A stretch of 64,000 bases of DNA from Cryptomeria japonica (Eukaryota; Streptophyta; Pinopsida; Cupressales; Cupressaceae): NCBI RefSeq assembly GCF_030272615.1, contig NC_081409.1, forward strand, positions 880,613,220 through 880,677,219, given 5' to 3'. This document shows positions 47,184 through 59,549 of the stretch, one piece after another. A model generated the notes under the pieces. It had not been told where the DNA came from. It did not search any database and was given only the letters and a program-made list of their open reading frames with translations. Every line of letters begins with the position of its first letter. The stretch's first letter is position 1. Position numbers and translations under genes: made by a program.

Positions 47184-47219
47184 TAAATGAGAAGATTCAG
47201 ATGAGTTCAAAATACAATG

Positions 47220-48592
47220 TGTAGACGTCTAAAAATGGTCAATGCTTGCGGAATCATACTTTAACATTGGTGCATTTCCTTATTTTAGAGTTCTTGCATC
47301 ACATTAACATTTCTCCTATGTCACGCACTTGGTCTTTATCATTTGCAAGAATCAAGTCATTCTTTTGCATTCTTCATTCGTCTCGCTTTCAAATTTGGTC
47401 TTGTCAATAACAATCTTCAGTCATCATTTTGGTCGATCTTATCCTGTCGCATCAATGTGCATGCTCATTTGTCATCATTTTGGACATCGACAATCCTAAT
47501 TAGGGTTTTGTCCTCTTATCAATCTTGTCATCATGTGATCGATTTGTCATTGATCGTTGTCGTTTTCAATCTTATCATCATGCAATCGATTTGTCATCGA
47601 TCGTTGTTGTTTTCAATCTTGTCATCTTGCAATCGATTTGTCATTGATCATTGTCATTTTCAATCTTGTCATTTTGCAATCTATTTTGTCATCGATCCTT
47701 GTCCTCTTGTCAACTTTGTCATTTTGCGATCGATTTCTCATCAATCGTCATCTTTCTCAATCATGTCAATTTGGATCAATTAGTCATTGTTCCTCGTCAA
47801 TTGGCGCATTTCTCAATCAAATCATTTATCACATTGGTCATTTATCAATTCAAAATCATGATCGAGTCGACATCAAATCAATCTTACATCAGGAACTAAT
47901 TGTCATCCTTGCATTGCTAATTCATCTTCTAGGGTTTCATGATTTAATCATTTAACCTTGTTTGTCATTTCTCCCTCTAGGATTAATAAATTATTTATTT
48001 ATCCTAAGTCTTCGTGTCACAATTAAATGTTTATTTAATTGGCTAACTAATTCCTCCCTAATTGTGAATTAATTAATAAATGAAAAATTGTTAATTAATT
48101 CACTTAATTCCTAATTTCCTCATTTTCTAATTTTTCTAATTCCTAATTTCCTCATTTTCTAATTTCCTAATTTCTAATTCATCTAATTTCAATTACCTCC
48201 TATTTTTCTCCTAATTTCATGGGAATGACATTTCAATTTGTCATAATTTGTCATAATTGACAATCAATCAATTTTGACATAGAAATTTGTCATAATTTTG
48301 TCATAATTGTCAATCAATCAATCTTGCATAGAAAGTGCAAATTTGTCATAATTTTTCATAATTGACATTCTTGGTTTGCAATTTCCATTCGAATCTCTTC
48401 ATGCTAATTTGATCTTTTCTCCAATTTATCTATAAATTGGATGAATTTCTTCAATCAAGATCCCTACCTAGCCGAATCAATCATGCTTCGAGTATTCTTA
48501 CGCTACTTGTCAATCTTGCTTTCACATTAGGTTTATGCACTTGAAGGTGAGATTCACAAACAAAGCTATTTGAAGGAGAAAGAAGGACAATG
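47220..48592 (+). repeat. 5' LTR of the Tat element (minimum extent)
   Basis: Matches 62628-64000 throughout, with small indels (offset drifts from 15408 at both ends). The LTR continues past 48592, but the partner leaves the window, so the true end and the primer site are not determined. Contains many GTCATCRATCR and TTTGTCATAATTG repeats. Confidence 0.85.
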
Positions 48593-50846
48593 GAGATTTC
48601 TGGAGGAGACATTCATGTTTGCATTGGTTTGCATTTGCATTTGAATGTTTTGTTTCCCTTTCTCTATTGAATGTTTTTAGGATTGATCATTGCATTTGAG
48701 CTTTCGTGATTGAGCTAGATTAATATTGATTTGCTTTGATGATTTCCACATTTCCTAGCTACATTAATTGGTTAACCTGACGTGAACTAACCCCCTAACC
48801 ATGCTTTTGAGTTCTTTTGAGATGATTTGCAGGTGAAAAACCCAAGAAACAGGGTAATGCAGGCCTTTCTAGGCACTTTTGCGCCTGTGTAGGAGCAATA
48901 TGTGCCTGTGTCAAGCATTTTGCGCCTGTGTCAGAGACTTTTGTGCCTGTGTCAGAGACTTTTGTGCCTGTGTTGCAACATTTTGTGCCTGTGTTGCATC
49001 ATTCTACACCTGTGTAAGTCCAGAAATAGAGGTAAAAAAAGCAGTGTTTTTACTTGCAAATTGGTTTGTTTTGCATTCTATTTCTGCTTTTTGGTTTTAT
49101 GGTATTGATTCTTTGTGCAGCACCCTGGCATCATGCATGACAAAGACAACAAATGAAACTACTAACACGTTTTATGCAAGTTCGATAGTCAAAGACTAAA
49201 CATATCAAACTTTTGACTTGGGTTTTGGAGGTTGCCTTGGACTACAACTAAACTTTGTGTTTGTAATTCATATTTAGGCACCTAGTATGATTTCTAAATA
49301 GGATGGAATGAACGTATGTTTTCTTTGATTGTTTAGTTTGACATTGGAGTAGGAGAGTATGCTCTCATCCTTCTTAGGGTGATCAGAAATCCAGATCTTT
49401 GATACCATGCTCATTGTTTTCATTATGTGTCACCTTTAGAGGGCCTGCCTTCCCGATCATTTGCTTTTGCAAGCTAGTGACAATCATGAGAAGGGAATGA
49501 CCCAAAGTGAGTACCACTAGAATACCTTGGCATTCTAACTCACTATAAATAAATACCTGATGAGCGAAAGCTTTGAAGGAAGGGTTACGTGGGAATTGTA
49601 GTTACTTGGGAAGTGATGACCCTTGAACTCTTTCTCATATCAACATCTAAGTAGGACATCATGGTCTAAATCATGCTTGCGTGACTACATTTGTTTGGTA
49701 TCTTGGTGGGCTTAATGTCTCAATCACGCTTGTGTGACACCAAGGAGTAACACTTAACAGAAATCCTTACTAAACACCTTGTATTTAGAGGCCAAAAACC
49801 CTTCTAGTTGCTTGAGAAGGACAAGTTCGGATACTTGGAAGAGATACTAAGTTTGCCATGGGGAGATTTCCATGGGGACTGATGCTTGGCTGCCCTGAGA
49901 AGTGAGTGCTATGGAGGGGAGCCCGTGGGGTCAAGCATCTATGTATTCTCCTTGAATCCCATAATGAGTCTACCTCTCAAGTACCTATTGTCCTTTCCTA
50001 CCATAAGAAATGTGTGAATGAGCATGATTGTCTTGAGTCTAAGTTGAAATATCTTGTCTTCTTTGCTTGTCAAAAGTTGAATTGCATCTTATTTCAAAAA
50101 CAAGACAAATTGATTCAAAACAAGGTTAAACACAAGAACATTTCATCCAACAAAATTCAAAAACATCTTCAAACATGGTTGTCAAACATTTTTCAAAATC
50201 TTGTCTCAACATTCATGTCACTTAGATTTAGGTTCATCTTAGGTTTGCATTTTGCAAAAGTCATTGTCAACTACCAAGGTTAGGTTCCACCTAGGTCATA
50301 CTCCTTTGCATATCAATAAGGGTCATCTATTTGCATGTGTCCTCTTGCATTAGAGCAATACCATTTTCATACATTCATATTTGCATACCCTAGGTCTCTT
50401 CATTAAGCTTAGGTCATTATCATATCATATTAGGGTCATTTGCATAGTAATTGTCCCTTAGCATATAGTGTCAAAACTAGGTTTTGTTATACTTGAGTAA
50501 TCCAAATCTTTGATAAACCCTAAGTCATTGTTAGGAAGTCTAGACCTTATCAAGCTTTTGTCTTTTTGTCATCCATGTCATTTCGTCAAACCTAGCTTAG
50601 TATCCAACCATATAGGGGAGACATTGTCATTTTGTCCTTTTGTCACTTGGTCCTTTTGTCCTTTGAGGTCTAGACATCATTTCAATTTCCTAAGGGTCTC
50701 TTTTAGATTTGCATTCAAAAGTTTGTCAAAATCTTCAAAAACAACCAAAAACATAGATTGCATTTTCATCTATTTAGTTTGCATTTAGTTTCATATCATA
50801 CATTATCATTGAAAAGTCTCAAAAATATTGCATCTGCATAAGTGAC
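48593..50846 (+). other. Rest of the 5' LTR and the gag leader
   Basis: Includes the LTR end, a minisatellite at 48870-49020 and about 1.8 kb of leader. A 125-codon frame at 49906-50283 has no recognisable domain and is probably fortuitous. Confidence 0.55.
48868..49022 (+). repeat. ~21-bp tandem repeat, TTTTGYGCCTGTGTYRGAGAC
   Basis: About seven units around GYGCCTGTGT, two of them identical (CAGAGACTTTTGTGCCTGTGT). The core resembles repeats inside the predicted antisense PMD introns. Confidence 0.85.
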
Positions 50847-53800
50847 ATGCCTATTGAAACAAGGTCAAAGTCTAAAAAGATGGGCGAACCAACGTATCAA
50901 CCCATTGACAACATATCCAATTCACAGTTTCAAACTAGTCAAACAGTACAAATTGAAGGTTTGTCAAACACATCATTACCACCATATGGAATGGTTCAAC
51001 TTGGACCACCTCCATTATATGAACTAGTATTTGTACCTATGAAACCAGGACATGGGAGTGTTCCACCAACACCAAGAGGAAATGCACCTTTTGATTTGAA
51101 TCAACCAAACCTACAACATGAAATACAAACATTACATGAGGAACAAACTCTTTCACAAGGATTTGGTTTAGATCAAGGTATTCAATAGGAGGCAAATCCA
51201 AATGTCCAACCAGATTCTTCATCACATTCTGATGCTTCTGATGATGTTGACATGTTCCTTCAAGACCCAAAGTTAACAAAAAAGATGGATAAATTCTTGA
51301 ACAAGGTCTTTAAGATGTTCCCACAAAAATACCTTGACATGATGAGTAATGTGGCTTCCTCAAATGAGCAAATTAATGTGCAAAAGCAACAAGGCGGTGA
51401 GCTATTAAGTTTCTCTCCACATCCAAATGAAGAAAATGTGCAATAGGAAATTCAACCTACCTTGATGAGTAAACGTGCTTCAAAGGCATTAACAGTGACT
51501 ATTCCTCAAAAGTCACCATTTGAGACAATAAATAATCCATTATTCAACACAACACTTGTAACACAAGATCAAATGAAGACCATGCAAATATTGACAACTA
51601 TCCCTCAACAAGAAGTGGTTCCTTACATGCATAAAATTGGATCAAAATCTAAGATGCAAGAAAGCTTCACGATTGGAATGCCTGATATCACCAATGTCCA
51701 AAACAATTCCACAATGCAACAAAGTTCTTATGTCCCATTAAGCTCAATATATTTGCCAAATACTGTTGTGACAGATCCTTCGATAATGGCAACACAAAGA
51801 GCTAGGGATAGTGGTTTGCGCCAACAACAAATGTTGCAACAATTGAGTAATACACAAAAGGTACAATCAAATGTGCAAACAAACAATGCACAACAACAAC
51901 AATATCGCATTCGACAACAAATTGCAGCGCCTTCTGCCTCATTACAAGTTAATGCAAACTTGCAACCACCACAATAGATTGGACAAACAACACAGCAAGT
52001 TAATGCAAGTGCCATACCCCATCTTAAGGAGAAACAACAAAAACCACCCAAACAAAGTTTTTGGCAAATGATGGGATTTACACCGCGACAACAATTGGCA
52101 CAAAGTCAGCAAATTCTGATTCATCAGCATCAACAACAACATGTGCCTCAATATGTGCCAAGACAAACAAGCTATCATATTTCACAACCACAATTGACGC
52201 CTGTGCAATATCAACAACACCCTCAATTGCAATATCAACCCAAGCTACATATGATGATGCCACCACAAGAAGCACAACAACAAGGCCAATATCAAGGCAT
52301 GGCACAACCACAACAACAAGAGGTGTACCAAGAACATTATATGCCAGAGACACCAAAGATGGCAATTTCAGAGCATCAACAATCGATCAGAAACCCGATG
52401 TATCGACAAAGAGTACCCACAGGGATTAATGATGGACCTCCAAAATCTGATACAATTGCACAACAGCTTGAGAAGTTGCAATGACAAGTTGATGCATTAG
52501 AAACTAAAGGAACAAAGAAGTTGTACACAGATCAAGATTTATGTCCTAATCCATTTGACAAGAGCTTATACATGCCTCCATTCCCTAAGCATTTTGAGGC
52601 ACCTAATTTTGAGAAATATAAAGGGAATGGTAATCCAAAAGATCACATTCGAGCATTTTTCATGGCATGTATTGAAGTGAGTTATGAGGAAACATATTTA
52701 ATGCGCTTATTTGCATGAAGTCTCACGGGACAAGCCATGGATTGGTATTCGCATCTGCCAGGAAACATAAAAACTTTATCGGAATTGGCTCAAAATTTTA
52801 TATCTCATTTCGCATTCAACATCGATAGTGATGTGACCATGTCAGATTTATGCAACACCAAGCAAAAGCAAGGTGAACCATTAGTGACTTTCTTGCAACG
52901 ATGGCGAAGCTTGTATAGTCATTCTTCCCTAGATATACTTGAAGAACAACAAGTGAATCTGTTTATCCAAAATTTGGTCCCAGAAATGATGTATGAACTA
53001 AAATTGAAAAGTCCCAATACTATTGAGAAACTCATTAAGAAAGGGATGAACATTGAAACTGCTCTTGTAGCTAAGGGAATCATTAAGCTCAATAAAGACA
53101 ATGACAACACAAGCAATTCAGGGGACATAAATAGATTTTGGTACAAAAACAAGAATGTCACTAATGATGGAGTTGTTGCTGCAAGAGAGGTGAATGCAAA
53201 TCAACCCCCATTCACAATCAAGAAATTGAGCGTTCCTAATATGTCAACTATGGAACAAAATCAAACACCAATGAGCAATGTTACTCAACAGCCGCAATAC
53301 CAATAGCATACTCAATAGTACACTCAACAATATAATCAACAACAAGGCCAACAACAAAACCAGCAACGCAAACCTTTCCGATCAAGGGATGGACCTCCTC
53401 GATAGTTTACGCCATTGGGAGAGCCTATTGAGTCAGTAATGAAACAATTAATACAAGCCAAATTTATCAAGTTACCAGATATCAAGGCAGAACCAGTGGT
53501 AAAGCCGCATTGGTGGAATGATAATGCATATTGTGAGTACCATCGGTCAAAAGGACATAAAACCACATCATGTTTTCAATTGAAACATATGATTCAAGAC
53601 TTGTTAGAGCAAGGAGTAATTGAGGTAGATCCACCCAACGTGAGCTCTAACACTGATCATACAATTTTCAAAACTCCTTTGCTTGATCATGACAAGGGTA
53701 AAGCATCTTCTTCAAACTCTACCCAAACAAAAAATTATGCAAACACTGGTTATAACAATGTCATCAATTGTTTTTGAGCATCAAATGAGTATGTTGCCAC

Positions 53801-56582
53801 CCTAAGAATAAAGGGACAAGATCCTTCTTGTGCAGTCACCACTCATCGATCCAAAATAGTCCTGAAAGGAACTCCTGCAGTTCTTCCCAAACCAACTCCT
53901 GCAAGTCAGTATAATCTCCTAGATCATCTAGGGAAGACACCTGCACAAATATCAATCCTTGAGTTGTTGAAAATGTCTCCCATGCATCGCGCAGTCCTAG
54001 ATAAAGCTTTAATTGAGTCCACTATCCCGATAGACATTGATGTTGACTAGTTTCAAGCCCGAATTGGACATCTAGCTGTTTCCCAAAATGTTGCATTTTC
54101 TGATAATGATATTTCACCTGATAAGCTCCCTCATAATGATCCTTTACATCTTGAAGTCTTTGTCCATAATTGCAAAATCCGATGAGTCTTGATAGATGGT
54201 GGAGCAGGTCTTAATATTTGTACCTTGAGAGTGGTCATTGGCCTTGGTTATATAGAAAAGGACATTGATGCTTCCAAAAGAATAACAATCAAAGCATATG
54301 ATGATGCTGAGCACCCATCTAAAGGGATAATTACATTACCTATCAGAGTCAGTCCAATGATAGAAAACACTTTCTTGCAGGTCTTAGACCTTGATCTCCC
54401 TTACAATATGATTCTTGGCCGTCCATGGATCCACGCAATGAAAGCAGTTCCATCCACCTATCATCAATGTTGAAAATATCCTTACAATGGAACTGAAATA
54501 ACAATTCCCGGAGATCCTAATCCATTTCAATTTTGTGCTACTCTAAAGGATTCCCCTCCGTAGCAAGTCCCAGTCAATAGAGAGGCCCACTCACATAGTT
54601 ATGTGGATCCTAATGAATTGTTAGATGCTGTCAAAGGAAAATTGAAGATACAGGACCAAGGATGCAGAGAATATTCAATGGATCAAACATTCCTCATAGG
54701 GAATTTACCAATATCTCCAAAATCATATGGCAAACCACATTTGTTGCAAAAGGAACCTAAAGTAGTTATTCAATATCAGCCTCCCACTACATTTACAAGA
54801 TGGGGTGAACTTGATAAAGAAGCCTTAGATGATGATGTCATAGATTGGCTTTATAAGGATCCAACTGATACCCCACCTATCAGGTTGCTAGTAGAACTAT
54901 ACGGCAAAGGATTTACTATGCTGCAGAAGAAAGGATATGATGGCTGCAGTGGCTTAGGCCCGAACAAGAAGGGAAGGCTAGAACCTGTTATACCCAAGAT
55001 GCAACCTCCAACTTTAGGGTTAGGTTTTGTACCATTGCGAATTGGATCCTCATCTACCAAAGTGACCACGTGTGGAAAAGGGTGTAACTCTAATGATGAA
55101 ATAACACCTGAGGATACCCGACCCAAAACTGATTCCAATGAATGAGAGTGGAGTTCTTTTTCTTCTAGCTCCTATGCCCTTGACAATGTTTTCCTTGACC
55201 CTGATGATTTGCCTATAGAAGACAAACATGAAATAACTCCCCTTCCCAAAACATGTCCTAATGCTTGGATAGAGTCATTCTGGGACCCAAGCTCTAAATC
55301 AGATACGAGCAATTCAGAGAGTGATACCACGGATGTTTACATCTTTACCATCTCAGTCCTCTCTCTCCTAAGTACTGATGATGACATGCCCCTCATCTAT
55401 CCCTAGCTTATCCAACATGACCAACAAGAACCACTCACATTGGATTGTTTTCAAAATGATGAAGCAATTGCAGAATTCCTTGGACTATGAGAAGGCATAC
55501 CACAAGGTGATCATAAGGTAGGATTTTCTATTGATCTGGATTCTGCATCATATTTTGGGGAGTCAACTCCATCTTCCAGTCATCAAAATGAAAAAAGAAA
55601 AGAAAAAGTAAAAAATCAAAAGAATAGGTCTTTGAGTGAAAACCGTAAGGCACTCTCTGATCATACAAAAGTAAAAATAAAAGATGTACCTGCGGGTGAA
55701 AACCTCTTTGAGGCACCCAAAGGTGGAAGAGTAGACATACCCCTATCAAGTTAGGATAAATCAACATTGCTTGTGGAAATGACCGAAGAATTCAATTTGG
55801 GTACACCTGACAACCCTAAGGTCATTCATTTTGCTACTTCTCTATCAAAATAGGAAAAGATAGATTTTGTCAATTTCTTTCTTGAGAAGAAGATCAGCTT
55901 TGCATGGTCCTATGCAGATATGCCTGGCCTTGATATAGAATTAGTCCTTCATTACTTGCCATTAAAAGCAGATGCCAAGCCTGTCAAACAGAAACTTAGA
56001 AAGATGCATCCCCAGGTGGCTCTTTTGGTCAAGGTGGAACTGAAAAAATTACTAGATGTGGGCTTTATTAGACCCATTGATTATGCAGACTGGATTTCAA
56101 ATTTGGTACTAGTTAGCAAAGTAACTGGGGGCATCAAAATCTGTACAGATTTTAGGGATCTCAATAAAGCATGCCCTAAAGATGATTTTCCACTGCCAAA
56201 TATAGGCATCATAGTTGACATGACTGCTGGATACGAGATGCTCTCATTGATGGATGGTTTCTCTAGCTATAACCAAATTTGCATTGCTCCTAAAGACCAA
56301 CATAAGACTACATTCACCTATGCTTGGGGTACCTACTGCTAGAATGTGATGCCCTTTGGTCTTAAAAATGTAGGCGCAACATATCAAAGAGCGATGACGA
56401 CAATTTTTCATGATTTCATGCATACTTTGATGGAGGACTATGTTGATGACTTATTATGCAAATCTGTCACAAGAGATAGTCATCTAGCCATCCTGGGCCC
56501 AATCTTTAACCGAATGGAAACCTACAAGCTCAAACTTAATCAAAGAAGTGTGTCTTTGGTGTCACGGCTGACAAATTACTAG
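50847..56582 (+). pseudogene. Tat gag-protease-RT polyprotein, one frame with 19 stops
   Basis: From ATG 50847 the same frame is kept for 1,911 codons with no frameshift, broken by 19 internal stops (12 TAG, 7 TGA, no TAA). Order: N-terminal gag; a very Gln/Asn-rich segment (about 51780-52480); the gag core with DPFDKSLYMPPFPKHF-like text, KGNGNPKDHIRAFF and GQAMDWYSHLP (52540-53100); CEYHRSKGHKTTSC near 53528; protease LIDGGAGLNI near 54192 and ILGRPWIHAMK; a G-patch-like segment at 54903-54990; RT with KACPKDDFPLP, PFGLKNVGATYQR and YVDD at 56439-56450. A frameshift follows near 56582. Two hairpin motifs lie at 55634-55655 and 55694-55718. Confidence 0.92.
55634..55718 (+). promoter_or_regulatory. 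Two AAAA-bulge hairpins within pol
   Basis: Hairpin 1: GAGTG (55634-55638), AAAA, CC, loop GTAA, GG, CACTC (55651-55655). Hairpin 2: GGGTG (55694-55698), AAAA, CCTC, loop TTT, GAGG, CACCC (55714-55718). Stem sequences differ while pairing is kept. The function is unknown. Confidence 0.65.
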
Positions 56583-57760
56583 GGTACATTTTTTCTCACC
56601 GAGGCATCGAAGTCGACCCGGCCAAGGTTAAAGCAATAATGAACATGCCTCCTCCTTCTAATCTCCATCAACTACGAAGTCTGCAAGGAAAGCTCCAGTC
56701 AATCCATTGGTTTATAGCTTAGTTGGCAGATAAATGTCATCCATTCCAGCATCTATTGCATAAAGGAGTCGCTTTTAAATGGATTGAGCAATGTCAATCA
56801 ACATTTCAAGCTCTTAAGGACTATCTATCGTCGCTACCTATTCTAATGCCTCCTATAGAAGGAAAGTCATTTATATTGTATATTTCTACAACTGAAACGA
56901 CACTAGGCGTTCTCTTGGCCCAACAAGATGAGAACAGAAAAGAGCGAGCTATTTATTATATTAGCCAGACACTAGTAGGCTATGAGCTGATTTATTCAAC
57001 TATTGAACGGGCATGCTTAGCAGTGGTCTTTGTAACACAAAAACTCTGACACTATATGTTAAATCACCAAACATTGCTGGTTGCAAAAATTGATCCCTTG
57101 AAATACTTGCTTAGCATAGCAGCTTTGACGGGTCACCTAGCAAAGTGGGTTATGATCCTTAGTGAATTTGATATTGAGTACATTGAGCGAAAGGCAATAA
57201 AAGGACAATTCATAGCGGATCAACTTGTAGAGGCTCCTATTTATGATGATCATCCCATGTTGACAGATTTTCCGGATGAATCAGTCTTTGCTCTTACATC
57301 TTCTAATGAATGGAAGTTATACTTTGATGGGTCCCATACCAAGTTCGGATCTGGAGCAGGCATATTGTTTGTCACCCCTCAAGGTGATGCTATTCCCAAG
57401 TCTTATAGGATAACTTTTCATTGTACCAATAACATTGCAGAGTATGAAGCACTGGTCACAAACTCCAAGTAGCGGTCCACTGGAACATCACACATTTACA
57501 AGTCTATGGAGATTCTCAATTAGTCATCCGTCAAGTGAATGATGACTACGAAACAAAAGATGAAAAGCTTATTCCCTACAAACATATGGTAGACTTCTTC
57601 AAGACAAAATTCATGGCTATCCATTTCAGTCAAGTTCCAAGAATGCAAAACAAGTCAGCAGATGCGATGGCTATGATTGCTTCCATGTTAAATATGCCTC
57701 ACAATATGGACAAATGTGAATTTGTGGTTGAACAGTTGCTTGTCCCTTCTTTTTGACATT
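56583..57760 (+). pseudogene. Tat RT connection, RNase H and archaeal-type RNase H
   Basis: The frame shifts near 56582 and continues with HPFQHLLHKGVAFKW and the first RNase H (ILYISTTETTLG, AIYYISQTL, YSTIERACLAVVF). After stop codon TGA at about 57047 it runs on into HLAKWVMILSEFDIEYI and a second, archaeal-type RNase H: WKLYFDGSHTKFGSGAGI (57310), NNIAEYEALV, then after another frameshift near 57472 VYGDSQLVIRQVN and KSADAMAMIAS (57655). Catalytic acidic residues D, E, D and D are visible. A dual RNase H is a hallmark of Tat elements. Confidence 0.9.
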
Positions 57761-59059
57761 CTGACAGCAGATGTGATGTGCATTCTTGTTGGTCCTAACT
57801 CCCCATGGTATAGTGATGTATATCAATATTTGAAATCCCAAACCTTACCACCTAACCTTTCCGCTAACCAACACCGAGCCTTCATCCGACAGATAGCCAA
57901 ATATGTCATCATTGCCGATACCCTTTACCATCGTTCCTTTGACCATACCCTCCTCAGGTGTTTGGATTCTGATGAAGCACAAATGGCTTTACACAAGGTT
58001 CACGATGGTATATGTGGGGGCCATTTCAATGGTCTGAGCTTAGCCAAAAAGTTGATTTGTGTTGGGTATTATTGGCCCACTCTGGAAAAAGATGTTCACA
58101 ATTTTGTTAAGAAGTGCTACAAATGCCAGATCCATGGAAATTACATTCATGCACCAGCCCAAAAGCTTCATTCTATCATATCTCCATTGCCCTTTTCTCA
58201 ATGGGGATTGGATCTTATTGGCAAGATTCACCCAACATCTGCAAATGGACACAAGTTCATCATTACAGCCACATAGTATTTTACAAAATGGATTGAGGCT
58301 ATCCCCATGACCTATATCACTGGTGTGCAAATTTAAAAATTCTTACTGAATTATATCATATGCTGATATGGGGTTCCCCTTGCCATAGTCACAGATAATG
58401 GTCGTACCTTCAAGAATAAAGATGTCAAGGAACTCTGTGAAAAGTTTCATATCCAACACCGTTTCTCCAATCCATACTATCCACAGGGTAATGGTCAAGC
58501 CGAAGCATCAAATAAAACCATTATCAAGATCCTGAAAAAGGTTGTCAATCATGCTGGTCAAGATTGGCATGTACAGTTGAATCCAGCACTATGGGCTTAT
58601 CGCACTTCTATCCGCACACCTACTGGCGCAACACCTTATTCCTTGGTGTATGGTGTGGAAGCCATTTTACCCTTGGAAGTGGAGATTACTTCTTTACGTG
58701 TTTCCTTGCAACATCTGATTGATGATGAGACACACAGAGTCTCTCAGTTGCATCAGCTTGAGATGTTAGATGAGAAACATCAGACAGCCCTGACACATTT
58801 GCAAGCATATCAAAACCATCTTCGTCACTCTTATAATAATAAGGTCAAAGGGTGACACTTCAAAGTGGGAGATCTGGTTTTAAAGGCAAACCCTAAGAAT
58901 GCACAATCTACTGACATCATCAAAGGCAAGTTTGAACTTAATTGGGTTGGGCCTTTCATAGTGACTGCAGCCTATGGCTCGGGGGCATATCAGCTTGCCA
59001 CTCCAGAAGGTGAACCTTTGTCTGATCCTATAAATAGCATGCACCTTTGCAAGTACTAG
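57716..59059 (+). pseudogene. Tat integrase
   Basis: Starts in a new frame near 57760. The HHCC zinc finger is LHKVHDGICGGHFNG ... CYKCQIHG (about 57990-58135). The core has WGLDLIGKIHP (58200), VTDNGRTF (58390) and GQAEASNK (58495), giving the DDE residues. The C-terminal domain has VGDLVLKANPKN, FELNWVGPFIV and HLCKY. Stops at 58274-58276, 58336, 58351-ish and 58853-58855 break it. No chromodomain follows, unlike the chromovirus at 4.2-6.4 kb. Confidence 0.92.
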
Positions 59060-59237
59060 GCATAATTTTCTATCAGCAGTTCTTCAAGTATGATCCTGAA
59101 AAAATACAAAAAAATTAAAAAAGCAAAAAAAAAAATACCAAAAAAAAAAATTAAAAAAAGCAAAAGAAAATACAAAAAAAATTTGATAAAACAAAGGAAA
59201 AAGAACAAAAAGAGTAAAGAAAAATGATTCACCCTCT

Positions 59238-59306
59238 AGTGAAAACCTGGCAAATAGGCGCTTTGGGCAAGTGACATGGTGAAAACCTGGCAAACAGGCG
59301 CCATGT
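59238..59306 (+). promoter_or_regulatory. Two AAAA-bulge hairpins after pol
   Basis: Hairpin 3: AGTG (59238-59241), AAAA, CCT, loop GGCAAAT, AGG, CGCT (59259-59262). Hairpin 4: ACATGGTG (59274-59281), AAAA, CCT, loop GGCAAAC, AGG, CGCCATGT (59299-59306). Same architecture as the two in pol. Confidence 0.65.
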
Positions 59307-59549
59307 GTAAGAACAATCATTGCTTTGTCATCTATCATGACCTCTAGCTATGCTTGCTCTCTAAAGATTTATCGTGTCTATCCTTGTCCTGACCCAATGT
59401 CCTATTTCAGGCCCGTGATTGGTCAACATCATTGTCTTGCATACTTCGTTTCTTGTGCATATGTTTTGGTCCTAGTCACTCTATATGTCTTTCTGATATG
59501 CATTGGGTGTGTTCCCCTTGTCATGATCAATCACTGGAACTTTAAAAAA

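Noticed and set aside
47343-47955. Plus-strand frames rich in Ser, Cys, His and Ile in the LTR, also at 62865-63363
   Set aside because: They arise from the GTCATCGATCG-type repeats of the LTR; three frames are open at once and none has a domain.
49558-49590. CTGATGAGCGAAAGC as a hammerhead ribozyme core
   Set aside because: The GAAA needed after stem II is missing and flanking stems do not form, so it is not a hammerhead.
49906-50283. 125-codon frame in the Tat leader as an extra gene
   Set aside because: No domain, ordinary composition, and lies in a leader where chance frames are expected.
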